NCBI RefSeq assembly: GCF_012927205.1
Contig: NZ_JABBGC010000004.1
Span: 596,386 to 660,385 of the forward strand
Length of the DNA stretch: 64,000 bases
Direction of reading: 5' to 3'
Source: Chitinophaga fulva
GTDB lineage: Bacteria > Bacteroidota > Bacteroidia > Chitinophagales > Chitinophagaceae
A program made the translations under genes and the position numbers. Position 1 is the first letter of the stretch; each line of letters opens with the position of its first letter. Under the pieces are notes generated by a model. The model ran no database searches and was not told the DNA's origin. It was given only the letters and a program-made list of their open reading frames with translations. Shown in pieces: positions 16,911 to 24,368 of the stretch.

Positions 16911-18599
16911 GTGGAAAAGAAAAAAAGAAGCGGATGGCGGAGACTGGGACGGGTGTTGTTATATACTTTCGGCGCCATCCTGTTGTTGTTTGTCGCGCTG
17001 GCCATATACCTGGTGTCTGTGAGTCGCATGACACCGCCGAAGATTGCCGATAAATCGGCATTACAGCTGCAACGCAAAGCGCTGGACAGTACCGCCTGGA
17101 CGATCGGCAACAACTGGTTCCGCAAAAGCAACAGCGGACTGTATGAAATGTATGTGGAAGGCGCTCCTTTCGAAAGAGGGGTGATCAACGGCAAGCTGTC
17201 CGGTGAACTGATCCGCCACCAGGAAGATGTTTTTGTAGAACAGATCCGCAAAATGATCCCTTCTACTTCTTATCTCCATTTCCTGAAATATTTCATCGGT
17301 TGGTTCAACAGGAACCTGAGTGATCATGTGGCGGAAGAATTCAAGGAAGAGATCTATGGAGAATCTTTCTCCGCTGCCGCCGGTTACGATTTTATCGGCA
17401 GTAACTACGAAAGGCTGATGAACTACCACGGCGCGCACGATATCGGCCATGCCCTGCAAGGCATGATGCTGGTAGGCTGTACCTCCTTCGGTACGTGGAA
17501 CAGCAACTCCGCTGACAGTAACCTGATCATCGGCCGCAACTTCGATTTCTACATGGGCGATAAGTTCGCCGAAGATAAAATGGTAGTGTTTTATCATCCC
17601 GACAAAGGCCACAACTTTATGTTCGTTACCTGGGGCGGCTTTACGGGTGTGGTATCTGGTATGAACGATAAAGGCCTGACCGTTACCATTAACGCTGCCA
17701 AAACCAACGTGCCTACCGGCGCCGCTACGCCTGTATCGCTGGTGGCAAGGGAAATACTGCAATATGCCCGTAACATACAGGAAGCCTGGGCTATCGCACA
17801 AAAACGGAAGATGTTTGTGTCTGAATCTTTTCTGATCGGTTCCGCGGAAGACAATAAAGCGGTAGTGATCGAAAAAACACCGGAAGGCATGGACCTCTAC
17901 GATCCCAAAAAGAACTTCATCACCTGCACCAACCACTTCCAGGGAGATTCGCTTGGCAGTCTGGAATCCAACAAATTACAGATCAAAGAAAGCGCTTCCG
18001 AATATCGTTACGAGCGTTTAAATGAGCTGCTGAAAGAGAACGGCCCCAATACCGTGCAGAAGACCATCAATATCCTGCGTGACCGTAAAGGGCTGCATGG
18101 CGCCAATATCGGTCTGGGTAATGAAAAGGCGATCAACCAGTTCATTGCGCACCATGCCATCGTATTTGAGCCGAAGAAAAGAATGGTATGGATATCTGCC
18201 GCACCGTGGCAGCTGGGGCAGTTTGTGGCATATGACCTGAATAAAATCTTCAGCATGCACGGCCTCGACAGTGACCACGAAGTATATGACAGTGTGCAGA
18301 ATGTATCCGCTGATAGTTTCCTGTTGACCAACGAATACACGTCATTCAAAGTGTACCGTCAATTAAAAGCGCAGCTGCAGGAGGGCAGGGATATCGATAC
18401 AAAAGCGCTGGTAGCCTCTAATCCGGAGTTTTATCATACCTATGTGCTGGCAGGCGATTACGATTTCAAAAAAGGTAACTTCGCGGAAGCTAAACAATAC
18501 TATGAAACAGCCCTCACCAAGGTAATAGCTACCAAAGGAGAGGAGATGCATATCCGTAAGCAGTTGGAACAATGCAAGGTTAAACTGTCAAAAAAATGA
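16911..18599 (+). CDS. Peptidase C45/penicillin acyltransferase-like Ntn hydrolase
   Basis: 562 residues with a GTG start 2 bp after the previous stop. An N-terminal basic stretch is followed by one transmembrane helix (about 15-37). The Ntn domain of the acyl-CoA:6-aminopenicillanate acyltransferase (C45) family starts at Cys190 in MMLVGCTSFGTWN, the expected autocatalytic cleavage site and nucleophile. Conserved surroundings such as IIGRNFDFY and NDKGLTVTINA support the call. The C-terminal about 120 residues look helical, with a TPR-like hint (FKKGNFAEAKQYYETAL). In flexirubin-type clusters this family is a candidate for the acyl transfer or ester formation joining the aryl polyene to the dialkylresorcinol, but I infer this only from context. 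It overlaps acpS by 4 bp. Confidence 0.82.
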   Translation: MEKKKRSGWRRLGRVLLYTFGAILLLFVALAIYLVSVSRMTPPKIADKSALQLQRKALDSTAWTIGNNWFRKSNSGLYEMYVEGAPFERGVINGKLSGELIRHQEDVFVEQIRKMIPSTSYLHFLKYFIGWFNRNLSDHVAEEFKEEIYGESFSAAAGYDFIGSNYERLMNYHGAHDIGHALQGMMLVGCTSFGTWNSNSADSNLIIGRNFDFYMGDKFAEDKMVVFYHPDKGHNFMFVTWGGFTGVVSGMNDKGLTVTINAAKTNVPTGAATPVSLVAREILQYARNIQEAWAIAQKRKMFVSESFLIGSAEDNKAVVIEKTPEGMDLYDPKKNFITCTNHFQGDSLGSLESNKLQIKESASEYRYERLNELLKENGPNTVQKTINILRDRKGLHGANIGLGNEKAINQFIAHHAIVFEPKKRMVWISAAPWQLGQFVAYDLNKIFSMHGLDSDHEVYDSVQNVSADSFLLTNEYTSFKVYRQLKAQLQEGRDIDTKALVASNPEFYHTYVLAGDYDFKKGNFAEAKQYYETALTKVIATKGEEMHIRKQLEQCKVKLSKK

Positions 18600-18970
18600 T
18601 TGTTGGTATAGGCACAGATATCACGGATGTAGCGCGTATCGCGGAGAGGCTGGCCAAAGGTACCGGTTTCCGCGACCTCGTGTTTACACCACAGGAGATC
18701 GCTTACTGCGAGCAGCAGGCATCGCCGCAGGAGAGTTATGCCGCCCGCTTTGCCGCTAAGGAAGCGTTCCTGAAAGCGCTGGGCACTGGTTGGGGCAATG
18801 GCGGCGTGAACTTCAATGAAATAGAAATACGCAACGATGCAGCCGGAAAACCGGAACTGTTCCTGCTGACAGACAATCCCCGGTATACCTCGCTGGGCGT
18901 CAAAAAAATATGGGTGTCATTGTCACATGAAAAAAATGCAGCTGTGGCAATGGTTATTCTTGAAAGCTGA
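18596..18970 (+). CDS. acpS: Holo-[acyl-carrier-protein] synthase
   Basis: 124 residues, the normal AcpS length. It transfers 4'-phosphopantetheine from CoA to the Ser of acyl carrier proteins. The metal-binding residues are visible as Asp8 in GIGTDI and Glu56 in RFAAKEAFLKALG, and the C-terminus has the SLSHEKNAAVAMV motif. The start overlaps the preceding stop (ATGA). As a cluster-borne copy it probably activates the ACP at 5318; whether it is the cell's only AcpS cannot be judged from this window. Confidence 0.93.
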   Translation: MIVGIGTDITDVARIAERLAKGTGFRDLVFTPQEIAYCEQQASPQESYAARFAAKEAFLKALGTGWGNGGVNFNEIEIRNDAAGKPELFLLTDNPRYTSLGVKKIWVSLSHEKNAAVAMVILES

Positions 18971-18982
18971 ATATCGTAACAT

Positions 18983-20275
18983 ATGTACATTCCCGATATA
19001 GAACTACAGTCAAAAGCCGCTATCAGGGCATTCCAGGAGAAGGAAGTCATGAGGCTGCTCGGTTATCTGCGTGAGTTTTCTCCCTTCTACAGATCATGGT
19101 TCAAACAACACGATATACATCCTGACCAGGTCCGTTCCCTGGAAGAATTCAGCCAGATCCCTCCGGTGACCAAACAGGAATTACAGGAGCACAACTGGGA
19201 GTTTCTTTGTGTAGACAAAAGCCATATCGCGGAATATACCACTACCTCCGGTACTTTAGGCCGTCCCGTGATCATTGCGCTCACAGAGAAAGATCTGCAA
19301 CGCCTCAGCTATAATGAATACATCTCTTTCTGTTGCGCGGACGGTACCGATAGCGATATTTTCCAGCTGATGCTGACACTGGACCGTCAGTTTATGGCCG
19401 GTATGGCTTATTACAACGGTATCCGCAAACTGGGCGCCGGCGTGCTGCGTGTAGGCCCGGGCGTGCCCAGTATGCAGTGGGAGAACATTCAGCGCATCAA
19501 ACCAACGACTATTGTCGGTGTGCCTTCTTTCATCGTGAAACTGATTGCTTACGCCAAAGAACATCATATCAATATCAACGAAACATCTGTCCGTAAAGCA
19601 GTTTGTATCGGTGAAAATATCCGTAATACTGATTTCTCGCTCAATGTACTGGGCAAGAAGATCACAGAGCAGTGGAATATCCAGCTGTATTCCACCTATG
19701 CCTCCACTGAAATGCAGACGGCTTTCACCGAATGCAAAGCTGGTAAGGGCGGGCATCATCATCCTGAATTACTCTACGTGGAACTGCTGGATGAAAACAA
19801 CCAGCCCGTCGCCCCGGGGCAGGAAGGAGAGGTGACCATCACCACGCTGGGCGTGGAAGGCATGCCGCTGCTTCGCTATAAAACCGGCGACATCTGCCAG
19901 TACCACGAAGAAACATGCAGCTGCGGAAGACATACGCTGCGACTGTCTCCGGTTATCGGCAGAAAAAAACAAATGATCAAATACAAAGGCACCACGTTGT
20001 ACCCGCCAGCGCTGTTCGACCTGCTCAACGATATGGAAGAAGTAAAAGAGTTTGTAGTGGAAGTATACTCCAACGAGCTCGGCACCGATGAAATACTGAT
20101 GCACGTTTGGCCTACAGAAGAATCCGAAGAAATGGACCGCAAGATCAAATCCTATCTGCAGGCTAAACTGAGGGTGATACCACAGGTGAAGTATTGCAAC
20201 CAGCAGGATATTATGCGGATGCAGTTCCCGGAGAACAGCAGGAAGCCCGTGAAGTTTGTGGATAATAGGAGTTAG
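18983..20275 (+). CDS. Phenylacetate-CoA ligase-like/CoF-synthetase adenylating enzyme
   Basis: A 430-residue ANL-superfamily enzyme of the phenylacetate-CoA ligase/coenzyme F390 synthetase group. The ATP-binding loop is YTTTSGTLGRP at residues 85-95, the second motif is STYASTEM, and RYKTGDIC precedes a Cys-rich segment (CSCGRH) typical of PaaK-like proteins. It would adenylate an aromatic acid (for example a 4-coumarate-type starter) and load it on CoA or ACP. It is the last + strand gene of the cluster, 12 bp after acpS. A truncated minus-strand gene abuts its end, so the cluster boundary lies at about 20275. Confidence 0.85.
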   Translation: MYIPDIELQSKAAIRAFQEKEVMRLLGYLREFSPFYRSWFKQHDIHPDQVRSLEEFSQIPPVTKQELQEHNWEFLCVDKSHIAEYTTTSGTLGRPVIIALTEKDLQRLSYNEYISFCCADGTDSDIFQLMLTLDRQFMAGMAYYNGIRKLGAGVLRVGPGVPSMQWENIQRIKPTTIVGVPSFIVKLIAYAKEHHININETSVRKAVCIGENIRNTDFSLNVLGKKITEQWNIQLYSTYASTEMQTAFTECKAGKGGHHHPELLYVELLDENNQPVAPGQEGEVTITTLGVEGMPLLRYKTGDICQYHEETCSCGRHTLRLSPVIGRKKQMIKYKGTTLYPPALFDLLNDMEEVKEFVVEVYSNELGTDEILMHVWPTEESEEMDRKIKSYLQAKLRVIPQVKYCNQQDIMRMQFPENSRKPVKFVDNRS

Positions 20276-20478
20276 GAGGTCGCAAGACCATGTTTTGCCT
20301 GGTATTGGCTGAGAACCTGATTTTGATTGAAGGTATCGATTTTATCATCAGTGAATTGTTCTCCGGTATCTTCACAAACATAGTAATGATAGGTAATATC
20401 AAAAGATTCTTGGCGATATTCCAATGTCATTGGTTTCTTTTCTAATCGTGTGCTGCCTCCTGTAAATGGACTTTTCAT
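20272..20478 (-). pseudogene. MqsA/XRE-type antitoxin remnant, lacking its HTH
   Basis: About 68 residues from the ATG at 20478. The sequence (MKSPFTGGSTRLEKK, then YHYYVCEDTGEQFTDD and NQNQVLSQYQAKHGL) matches the N-terminal domain that in Bacteroidota precedes an XRE helix-turn-helix in MqsA-like antitoxins. The coding frame stops right after QAKHGLATS, where the full-length protein would continue into the HTH, so the DNA-binding half is missing. The stop overlaps the end of the ligase gene, suggesting that a rearrangement or insertion at the cluster edge removed the rest. A short stand-alone protein is the alternative. It lies just downstream of the alpha/beta hydrolase on the same strand. 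Confidence 0.6.
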
Positions 20479-20488
20479 AATTGTCATT

Positions 20489-21250
20489 TTACAATGTTTC
20501 AATAAATTTTTTAGCTGCCTCGAGCGTCAATGCCGGGGCTTCTTTATGTGGCGTATGTCCGATGCCCGGCACTATATACTGCGTCGCTTTGCCGCTCACC
20601 TGGCTGACTGTTCTTTCCACCTGTGCGAGTGTCCCGTACTCATCGGCTTCTCCCTGTATAAACAACAGCGGGCAGGTGATTTCGGGTAAAAAATGTTCAA
20701 TATTCCAATCCCTGAAATCGGTACGGGTCCATGTTTCGGTCCATGCGCGGAAAAGTGTGTCCGTTTTGTCTCCGTGGTATTTTTGCAGGCGCTGGGGCAG
20801 GGTAGTGGTCAGGTAAGCGTGCATCGCATCGCGTATACCCTTCAACGTTATTTCTTCTACGAAAATATGTGCCGCCTCACAGATAACGGCTTTTATCTGC
20901 AGCGGGTATTTGCCTGCGGTAATTAAGGCTATAGAACCACCATCACTGTGACCGAATAGTATCACCTGGTCTATTTCCAGGTGAGTGAGTAAAGCATGCA
21001 GGGTATCTGCTTCCGTTTCCATATAGCTGACTGGTCTGTCACCGGCCGGCATGGGTGCTGACAAGCCATAACCCAGGCGGTCGTAGATGAGCGCATTACA
21101 TTGGGTGGCATTCGCCAGTTGCTGGGGGAAGTCCCGCCATAGCGCCGTGCTGCCCAGTGAGTCGTGCAGGAACACAATGACCGGTCTGCCGGGATATTTT
21201 TTATAGTGATGAATTGCGAGGCCGTCGAATGAAAAAGTATGCGTATCCAT
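20489..21250 (-). CDS. Alpha/beta-fold hydrolase
   Basis: A 253-residue cytoplasmic alpha/beta hydrolase. The nucleophile is Ser102 in the elbow GHSDGG, the oxyanion region is VFLHDSLGS, and the His of the triad lies in PGIGHTPH near the C-terminus. Length and order fit the MenH/MhpC-type esterase group. No signal peptide is seen. The substrate is unknown. It faces the pigment cluster and is followed on its strand by the truncated antitoxin. Confidence 0.82.
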   Translation of the reverse strand: MDTHTFSFDGLAIHHYKKYPGRPVIVFLHDSLGSTALWRDFPQQLANATQCNALIYDRLGYGLSAPMPAGDRPVSYMETEADTLHALLTHLEIDQVILFGHSDGGSIALITAGKYPLQIKAVICEAAHIFVEEITLKGIRDAMHAYLTTTLPQRLQKYHGDKTDTLFRAWTETWTRTDFRDWNIEHFLPEITCPLLFIQGEADEYGTLAQVERTVSQVSGKATQYIVPGIGHTPHKEAPALTLEAAKKFIETL

Positions 21251-21504
21251 TATCCTGCTTTGCCTCTCGAAGATAAGGAGAAAAGAACTTTCCCATTGAC
21301 CATTTTGTTGGTGGTAAGAACTTTGACAAACATCTTATTTTCCTGTTTGCAGCGCAGTAGATCAATGCCAAGAAACTAGGGCTAATCGTATATGTAAATG
21401 AATGTTCTCTTTCTTATATCTGTAACTAGTTATGTATATTCGCAAAGGAGGTAAATGTCAGTATGTTGAAACATCTTACATAATGGTAGGGCGTATCGTC
21501 TCGA

Positions 21505-21762
21505 TTAATCATTTTCAAATACAGTCTTAAGCGCGACCTTTATTTTTTCAGTCAACTCGGGGGTGAAACTCTTGGTGTGAATCCTTCCATTCATATGCAC
21601 GATAATTTGTCCCCCTTCCTCTTCTATTTCATCTTCCAGTTTTCGCAACCCCCACATCACCCTGTATTTTATCAGTTCTGTCGTGGTTGATAACAGTTGA
21701 TCTGCAATTGGCTGAATAATTTCATTGGTTTCCTTCACCTCGTACTCGATGTATACTTTCAT
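21505..21762 (-). CDS. Small hypothetical protein
   Basis: An 85-residue acidic/basic mixed protein with alternating strand and helix character (MKVYIEYEVKETNE..., a central amphipathic helix, then GGQIIVHMNGRIHTKSF). No membrane segment or known motif is seen. It lies 24 bp downstream of the winged-helix membrane protein on the same strand, so the two are probably co-transcribed. Family not recognised. Confidence 0.6.
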   Translation of the reverse strand: MKVYIEYEVKETNEIIQPIADQLLSTTTELIKYRVMWGLRKLEDEIEEEGGQIIVHMNGRIHTKSFTPELTEKIKVALKTVFEND

Positions 21763-21786
21763 GTTTCTTGCTTTATTTTAAAATTA

Positions 21787-22281
21787 TTACCTTTTGAGAA
21801 TTAATGTTTTAATAAGTTCCCAAATAATCACTACTACGGCTGTAACTGTGGTGATAATCGTTGCCCTATTGGCGATATTTGCACGATTTTCAGCTTTATT
21901 AGCACTTAACCTTGCATCATGGGCTGCCGCATTGGATAATTCCAGGTTTGTGACGGTGAGTTCATATAAGTTATCCTGTTTCTTAATTGCGGATAATTGG
22001 TTCTCAGCAAATTTTGTGTAACCTCCCTCATGGATAAACTTTGTAATATTGGGAACAAATTTCAAATCTGTAGCAAGGGTAAACTTAAAGCCAAAGCCGC
22101 CATGTAATATCTCAACCCAATTACCGTGATCGGTATTAATAATGTAAATATACTTCTTCAGCTCATCTTCTGAGAGATTAAACTTCTCTGCGAATTTGAT
22201 TGAGGTATATCTGTAAGTTGGATTCTCCAACAAGAAACTAAGTATAGCGTCCTTTATTTGAGGTTCGGTCATTTGAATCAT
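21787..22281 (-). CDS. Predicted winged-helix protein with C-terminal membrane helix
   Basis: About 164 residues from the first ATG at 22281; a GTG at 22302 and an ATG at 22272 are alternatives. The N-terminal part (EPQIKDAILSFLLENPTYRY...KFNLSEDELKKYIYIIN) looks like a small winged helix. A coiled-coil-like stretch follows (SNAAAHDARLSANKAENRANIA), and the C-terminus is one hydrophobic helix (TTVTAVVVIIWELIKTLIL). This layout resembles membrane-tethered sensor or effector accessory proteins, but no family is recognised. It probably forms an operon with the 85-residue gene downstream. Confidence 0.6.
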   Translation of the reverse strand: MIQMTEPQIKDAILSFLLENPTYRYTSIKFAEKFNLSEDELKKYIYIINTDHGNWVEILHGGFGFKFTLATDLKFVPNITKFIHEGGYTKFAENQLSAIKKQDNLYELTVTNLELSNAAAHDARLSANKAENRANIANRATIITTVTAVVVIIWELIKTLILKR

Positions 22282-22434
22282 GTTATATGCTATGGTGATC
22301 ACACCTGACAGCCATTCCGTTTAAGAAATAAATTGTTAAACCAAGCTTATTTATGGGCTATCAGCCAAGGTGTATAAAACATAGGGACGGTGTAAATACC
22401 CGGTCGACTTCCTAAAGCGGAAGAAAACCAGCCA

Positions 22435-22611
22435 TTACATAGAGGATAGTAAATCCTTGGCAGGAACGATACTTACATTCCCGTCTTTGTCGCCAATAAC
22501 AAGATCTTTGTTGGTTGCCGCTCTGATCTCAACCAGTTTCCTGACTGCTTTCTGCGCACCTTTCTGAATTTTTTCAGAAAAAGTCAGCAATTCTTTTTGT
22601 TTACTAGTCAT
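22435..22611 (-). CDS. 58-residue partner of the zeta-toxin-like kinase
   Basis: A short gene starting at the ATG at 22609-22611, overlapping the end of the upstream kinase gene by 8 bp. The protein begins MTSKQKELLTFSEKIQKGA, contains a helical KAVRKLVEIRAATNK segment and ends DGNVSIVPAKDLLSSM. It is basic in the middle. The overlap and the position directly after a zeta-toxin-like gene suggest a neutralising or accessory subunit, though the toxin-first order is unlike classic epsilon/zeta operons. No motif is recognised, and the antitoxin role is inference. Confidence 0.65.
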   Translation of the reverse strand: MTSKQKELLTFSEKIQKGAQKAVRKLVEIRAATNKDLVIGDKDGNVSIVPAKDLLSSM

Positions 22612-23185
22612 TTAATTGGCTTTGTTTTAAGATGATATCCCAAATTTCGGAATTTATTATCAATTTTTCACCACCTCCAAAACCAGATGCTACTGTTGTT
22701 GGGATAGTAGTCATGCTATTAATAACACTCCACTCGTAACATATTGGAATATAGATATGTATGAGGTTGTGAATTCCTCTATAATATCTGCGTGTTATTA
22801 CATCAGAAGGTATATTGTGACCACCATTTCCTACTCTTTCATCTACTCTCTTGCGGGCTACTTCTGGTGAACTCAGCCAGAAATACAACAAAGTCACCTG
22901 GTACCCTTCATTCTTCGCTTTTTTTATCAGAGATTGATAACTCCGCGTAGCCAATGTTGTCTCAAATGCAAAATCAGCCTTCTCTTCCAGGAGGAGGTGT
23001 ATTCTTTTCAGCATCAGTCTTCCTGCTTCCACTGCTACACTCTCGGGATTAAACGGGGATAAGCCTGCAGCAATATTGTCTGCATTGACAAACTCCCGGC
23101 AATGCAGTATTTCCGGGAGAATGGTATAACTGGCGGTCGTTTTACCGGCGCCGTTGCAGCCTGATATGATATAAAGGTTCGGCAT
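22604..23185 (-). CDS. Zeta-toxin-like P-loop kinase
   Basis: A 193-residue P-loop protein of the zeta toxin/AAA-like family. Walker A is GCNGAGKTT at residues 9-17, followed by the ADNIAAGLSPF segment (with Asp and Asn as in zeta toxins) and FAFETTLATRSY, the substrate-facing strand. Zeta toxins phosphorylate UDP-activated sugars and so block envelope synthesis; in Bacteroidota many homologues are uncharacterised. The 58-residue gene overlapping its end by 8 bp may be its partner. The neighbouring DUF6702 gene starts its own unit. Confidence 0.8.
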   Translation of the reverse strand: MPNLYIISGCNGAGKTTASYTILPEILHCREFVNADNIAAGLSPFNPESVAVEAGRLMLKRIHLLLEEKADFAFETTLATRSYQSLIKKAKNEGYQVTLLYFWLSSPEVARKRVDERVGNGGHNIPSDVITRRYYRGIHNLIHIYIPICYEWSVINSMTTIPTTVASGFGGGEKLIINSEIWDIILKQSQLND

Positions 23186-23195
23186 AATTTGAATT

Positions 23196-23684
23196 TTAAA
23201 ACTCCATCACCGCACTCGCCTTCGGATTATCCAGTTTGGTACTTTGTCTTTTCCCGCCTACGATCACGTGTATCATATTGATCTGCGAAGGATGTTGTTG
23301 ATATAACAAATCATTCATCACGGCCACTTTCTTCGGTGCAGCGATATTTTCAGCGGAGAGGAAGCTCCAGACGGCATCTTCTTCTATCTTGTAGCCCAGG
23401 AATCGCAGGGATACTTTCTTCCCGTCGAGGGTTATCTGCAGGTGTTGGGAGAGATAATCGGCGATCATTTTCTCCACCTGTTGCCGGTTGGCTGGTTTGA
23501 TGATATCGAAAGATGTTTTGTATTGTGTTTTCAGGGTATTTTCCAGGTCATCGGCGAAAATACGGCAGCTGACTTCCAGCTCCTTTTTGGCAGCGTTGTG
23601 CGTAATCTCTGTAACACTCACATAGAACGGGTGCAGAATGGCCATCCAGGCCACTGTCCACCATTTACATAATAATAACCCCAC
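23196..23684 (-). CDS. DUF6702 family secreted protein
   Basis: 162 residues with a GTG start. A short hydrophobic leader (WWTVAWMAIL) precedes the family hallmark HPFYVSVTEITHN at about residues 18-30. The remaining protein alternates strands and helices and ends with a C-terminal domain resembling the family's (INMIHVIVGGKRQSTKLDNPKASA). The function of DUF6702 is unknown. In Bacteroidota it is typically found beside a HupE-type membrane protein and an M1 aminopeptidase, exactly as here, where it is divergent from them by 69 bp, so a shared role in metal-related or peptide processing at the envelope is suggested. Confidence 0.75.
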   Translation of the reverse strand: MGLLLCKWWTVAWMAILHPFYVSVTEITHNAAKKELEVSCRIFADDLENTLKTQYKTSFDIIKPANRQQVEKMIADYLSQHLQITLDGKKVSLRFLGYKIEEDAVWSFLSAENIAAPKKVAVMNDLLYQQHPSQINMIHVIVGGKRQSTKLDNPKASAVMEF

Positions 23685-23753
23685 TAGACTAATTTTTTTG
23701 GGAAAATTAATTTTTACTTTCTATAATTACCAAATTTAGACAAAAGAAGGGCA

Positions 23754-24335
23754 ATGGATCTGATGTATTTTGAACTGGGGTGGCAACATATTCTCAACTG
23801 GGAAGGTTATGATCATATACTTTTCGTGATTGCCCTGAGCGCTATTTATGTGGTGAACGAATGGAAAAAGTTGCTGGTCCTGGTGACCGCCTTTACCATC
23901 GGGCATTCTATTACGCTGGCTTTGAGTGTGTTACACGTTATTCGGGTATCCAGTTCGCTGGTGGAGTTTCTGATTCCGGTAACCATCTGTATTACAGCAT
24001 TTTCCAACATTTTAAGAAGGGATGAAGCACCGCAACACCTGCAGCTCAATTACTTTTATGCTTTATTTTTCGGGCTGATACATGGACTGGGTTTTTCCAA
24101 CTACCTGAAAAGCCTGTTGGGTGGCCAGGCCAACATCGTTAAACCACTGCTGGGATTCAATATCGGACTGGAATTTGGCCAGATCCTGATTGTGGCCGTG
24201 GTGATGCTGGTAGCCGGCATTATTGTCAACATCGGACGGGTAGGCCGTCGTGATTGGAACATGTTTTTATCTTCTGCCACCTTTGGCGTTGCCTTCCTGA
24301 TGGTGATCCAGGGTGTGAGAGAGCTGTTGAAATAA
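23754..24335 (+). CDS. HupE/UreJ family membrane protein
   Basis: A 193-residue polytopic protein with about five to six hydrophobic segments. The family motif EGYDHILFVIAL is at residues 18-29, and FTIGHSITLALSV shows the second conserved His/Ser region. HupE/UreJ proteins are proposed nickel or metal permeases of hydrogenase and urease systems, but no such enzyme is present here. The association with M1 peptidase and DUF6702 is a recurrent Bacteroidota arrangement of unknown purpose. It is transcribed with the peptidase, with a gap of 33 bp. Confidence 0.82.
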   Translation: MDLMYFELGWQHILNWEGYDHILFVIALSAIYVVNEWKKLLVLVTAFTIGHSITLALSVLHVIRVSSSLVEFLIPVTICITAFSNILRRDEAPQHLQLNYFYALFFGLIHGLGFSNYLKSLLGGQANIVKPLLGFNIGLEFGQILIVAVVMLVAGIIVNIGRVGRRDWNMFLSSATFGVAFLMVIQGVRELLK

Positions 24336-24368
24336 CTAAAATCTAAATCTGAAATCGTAAAATCCTCT

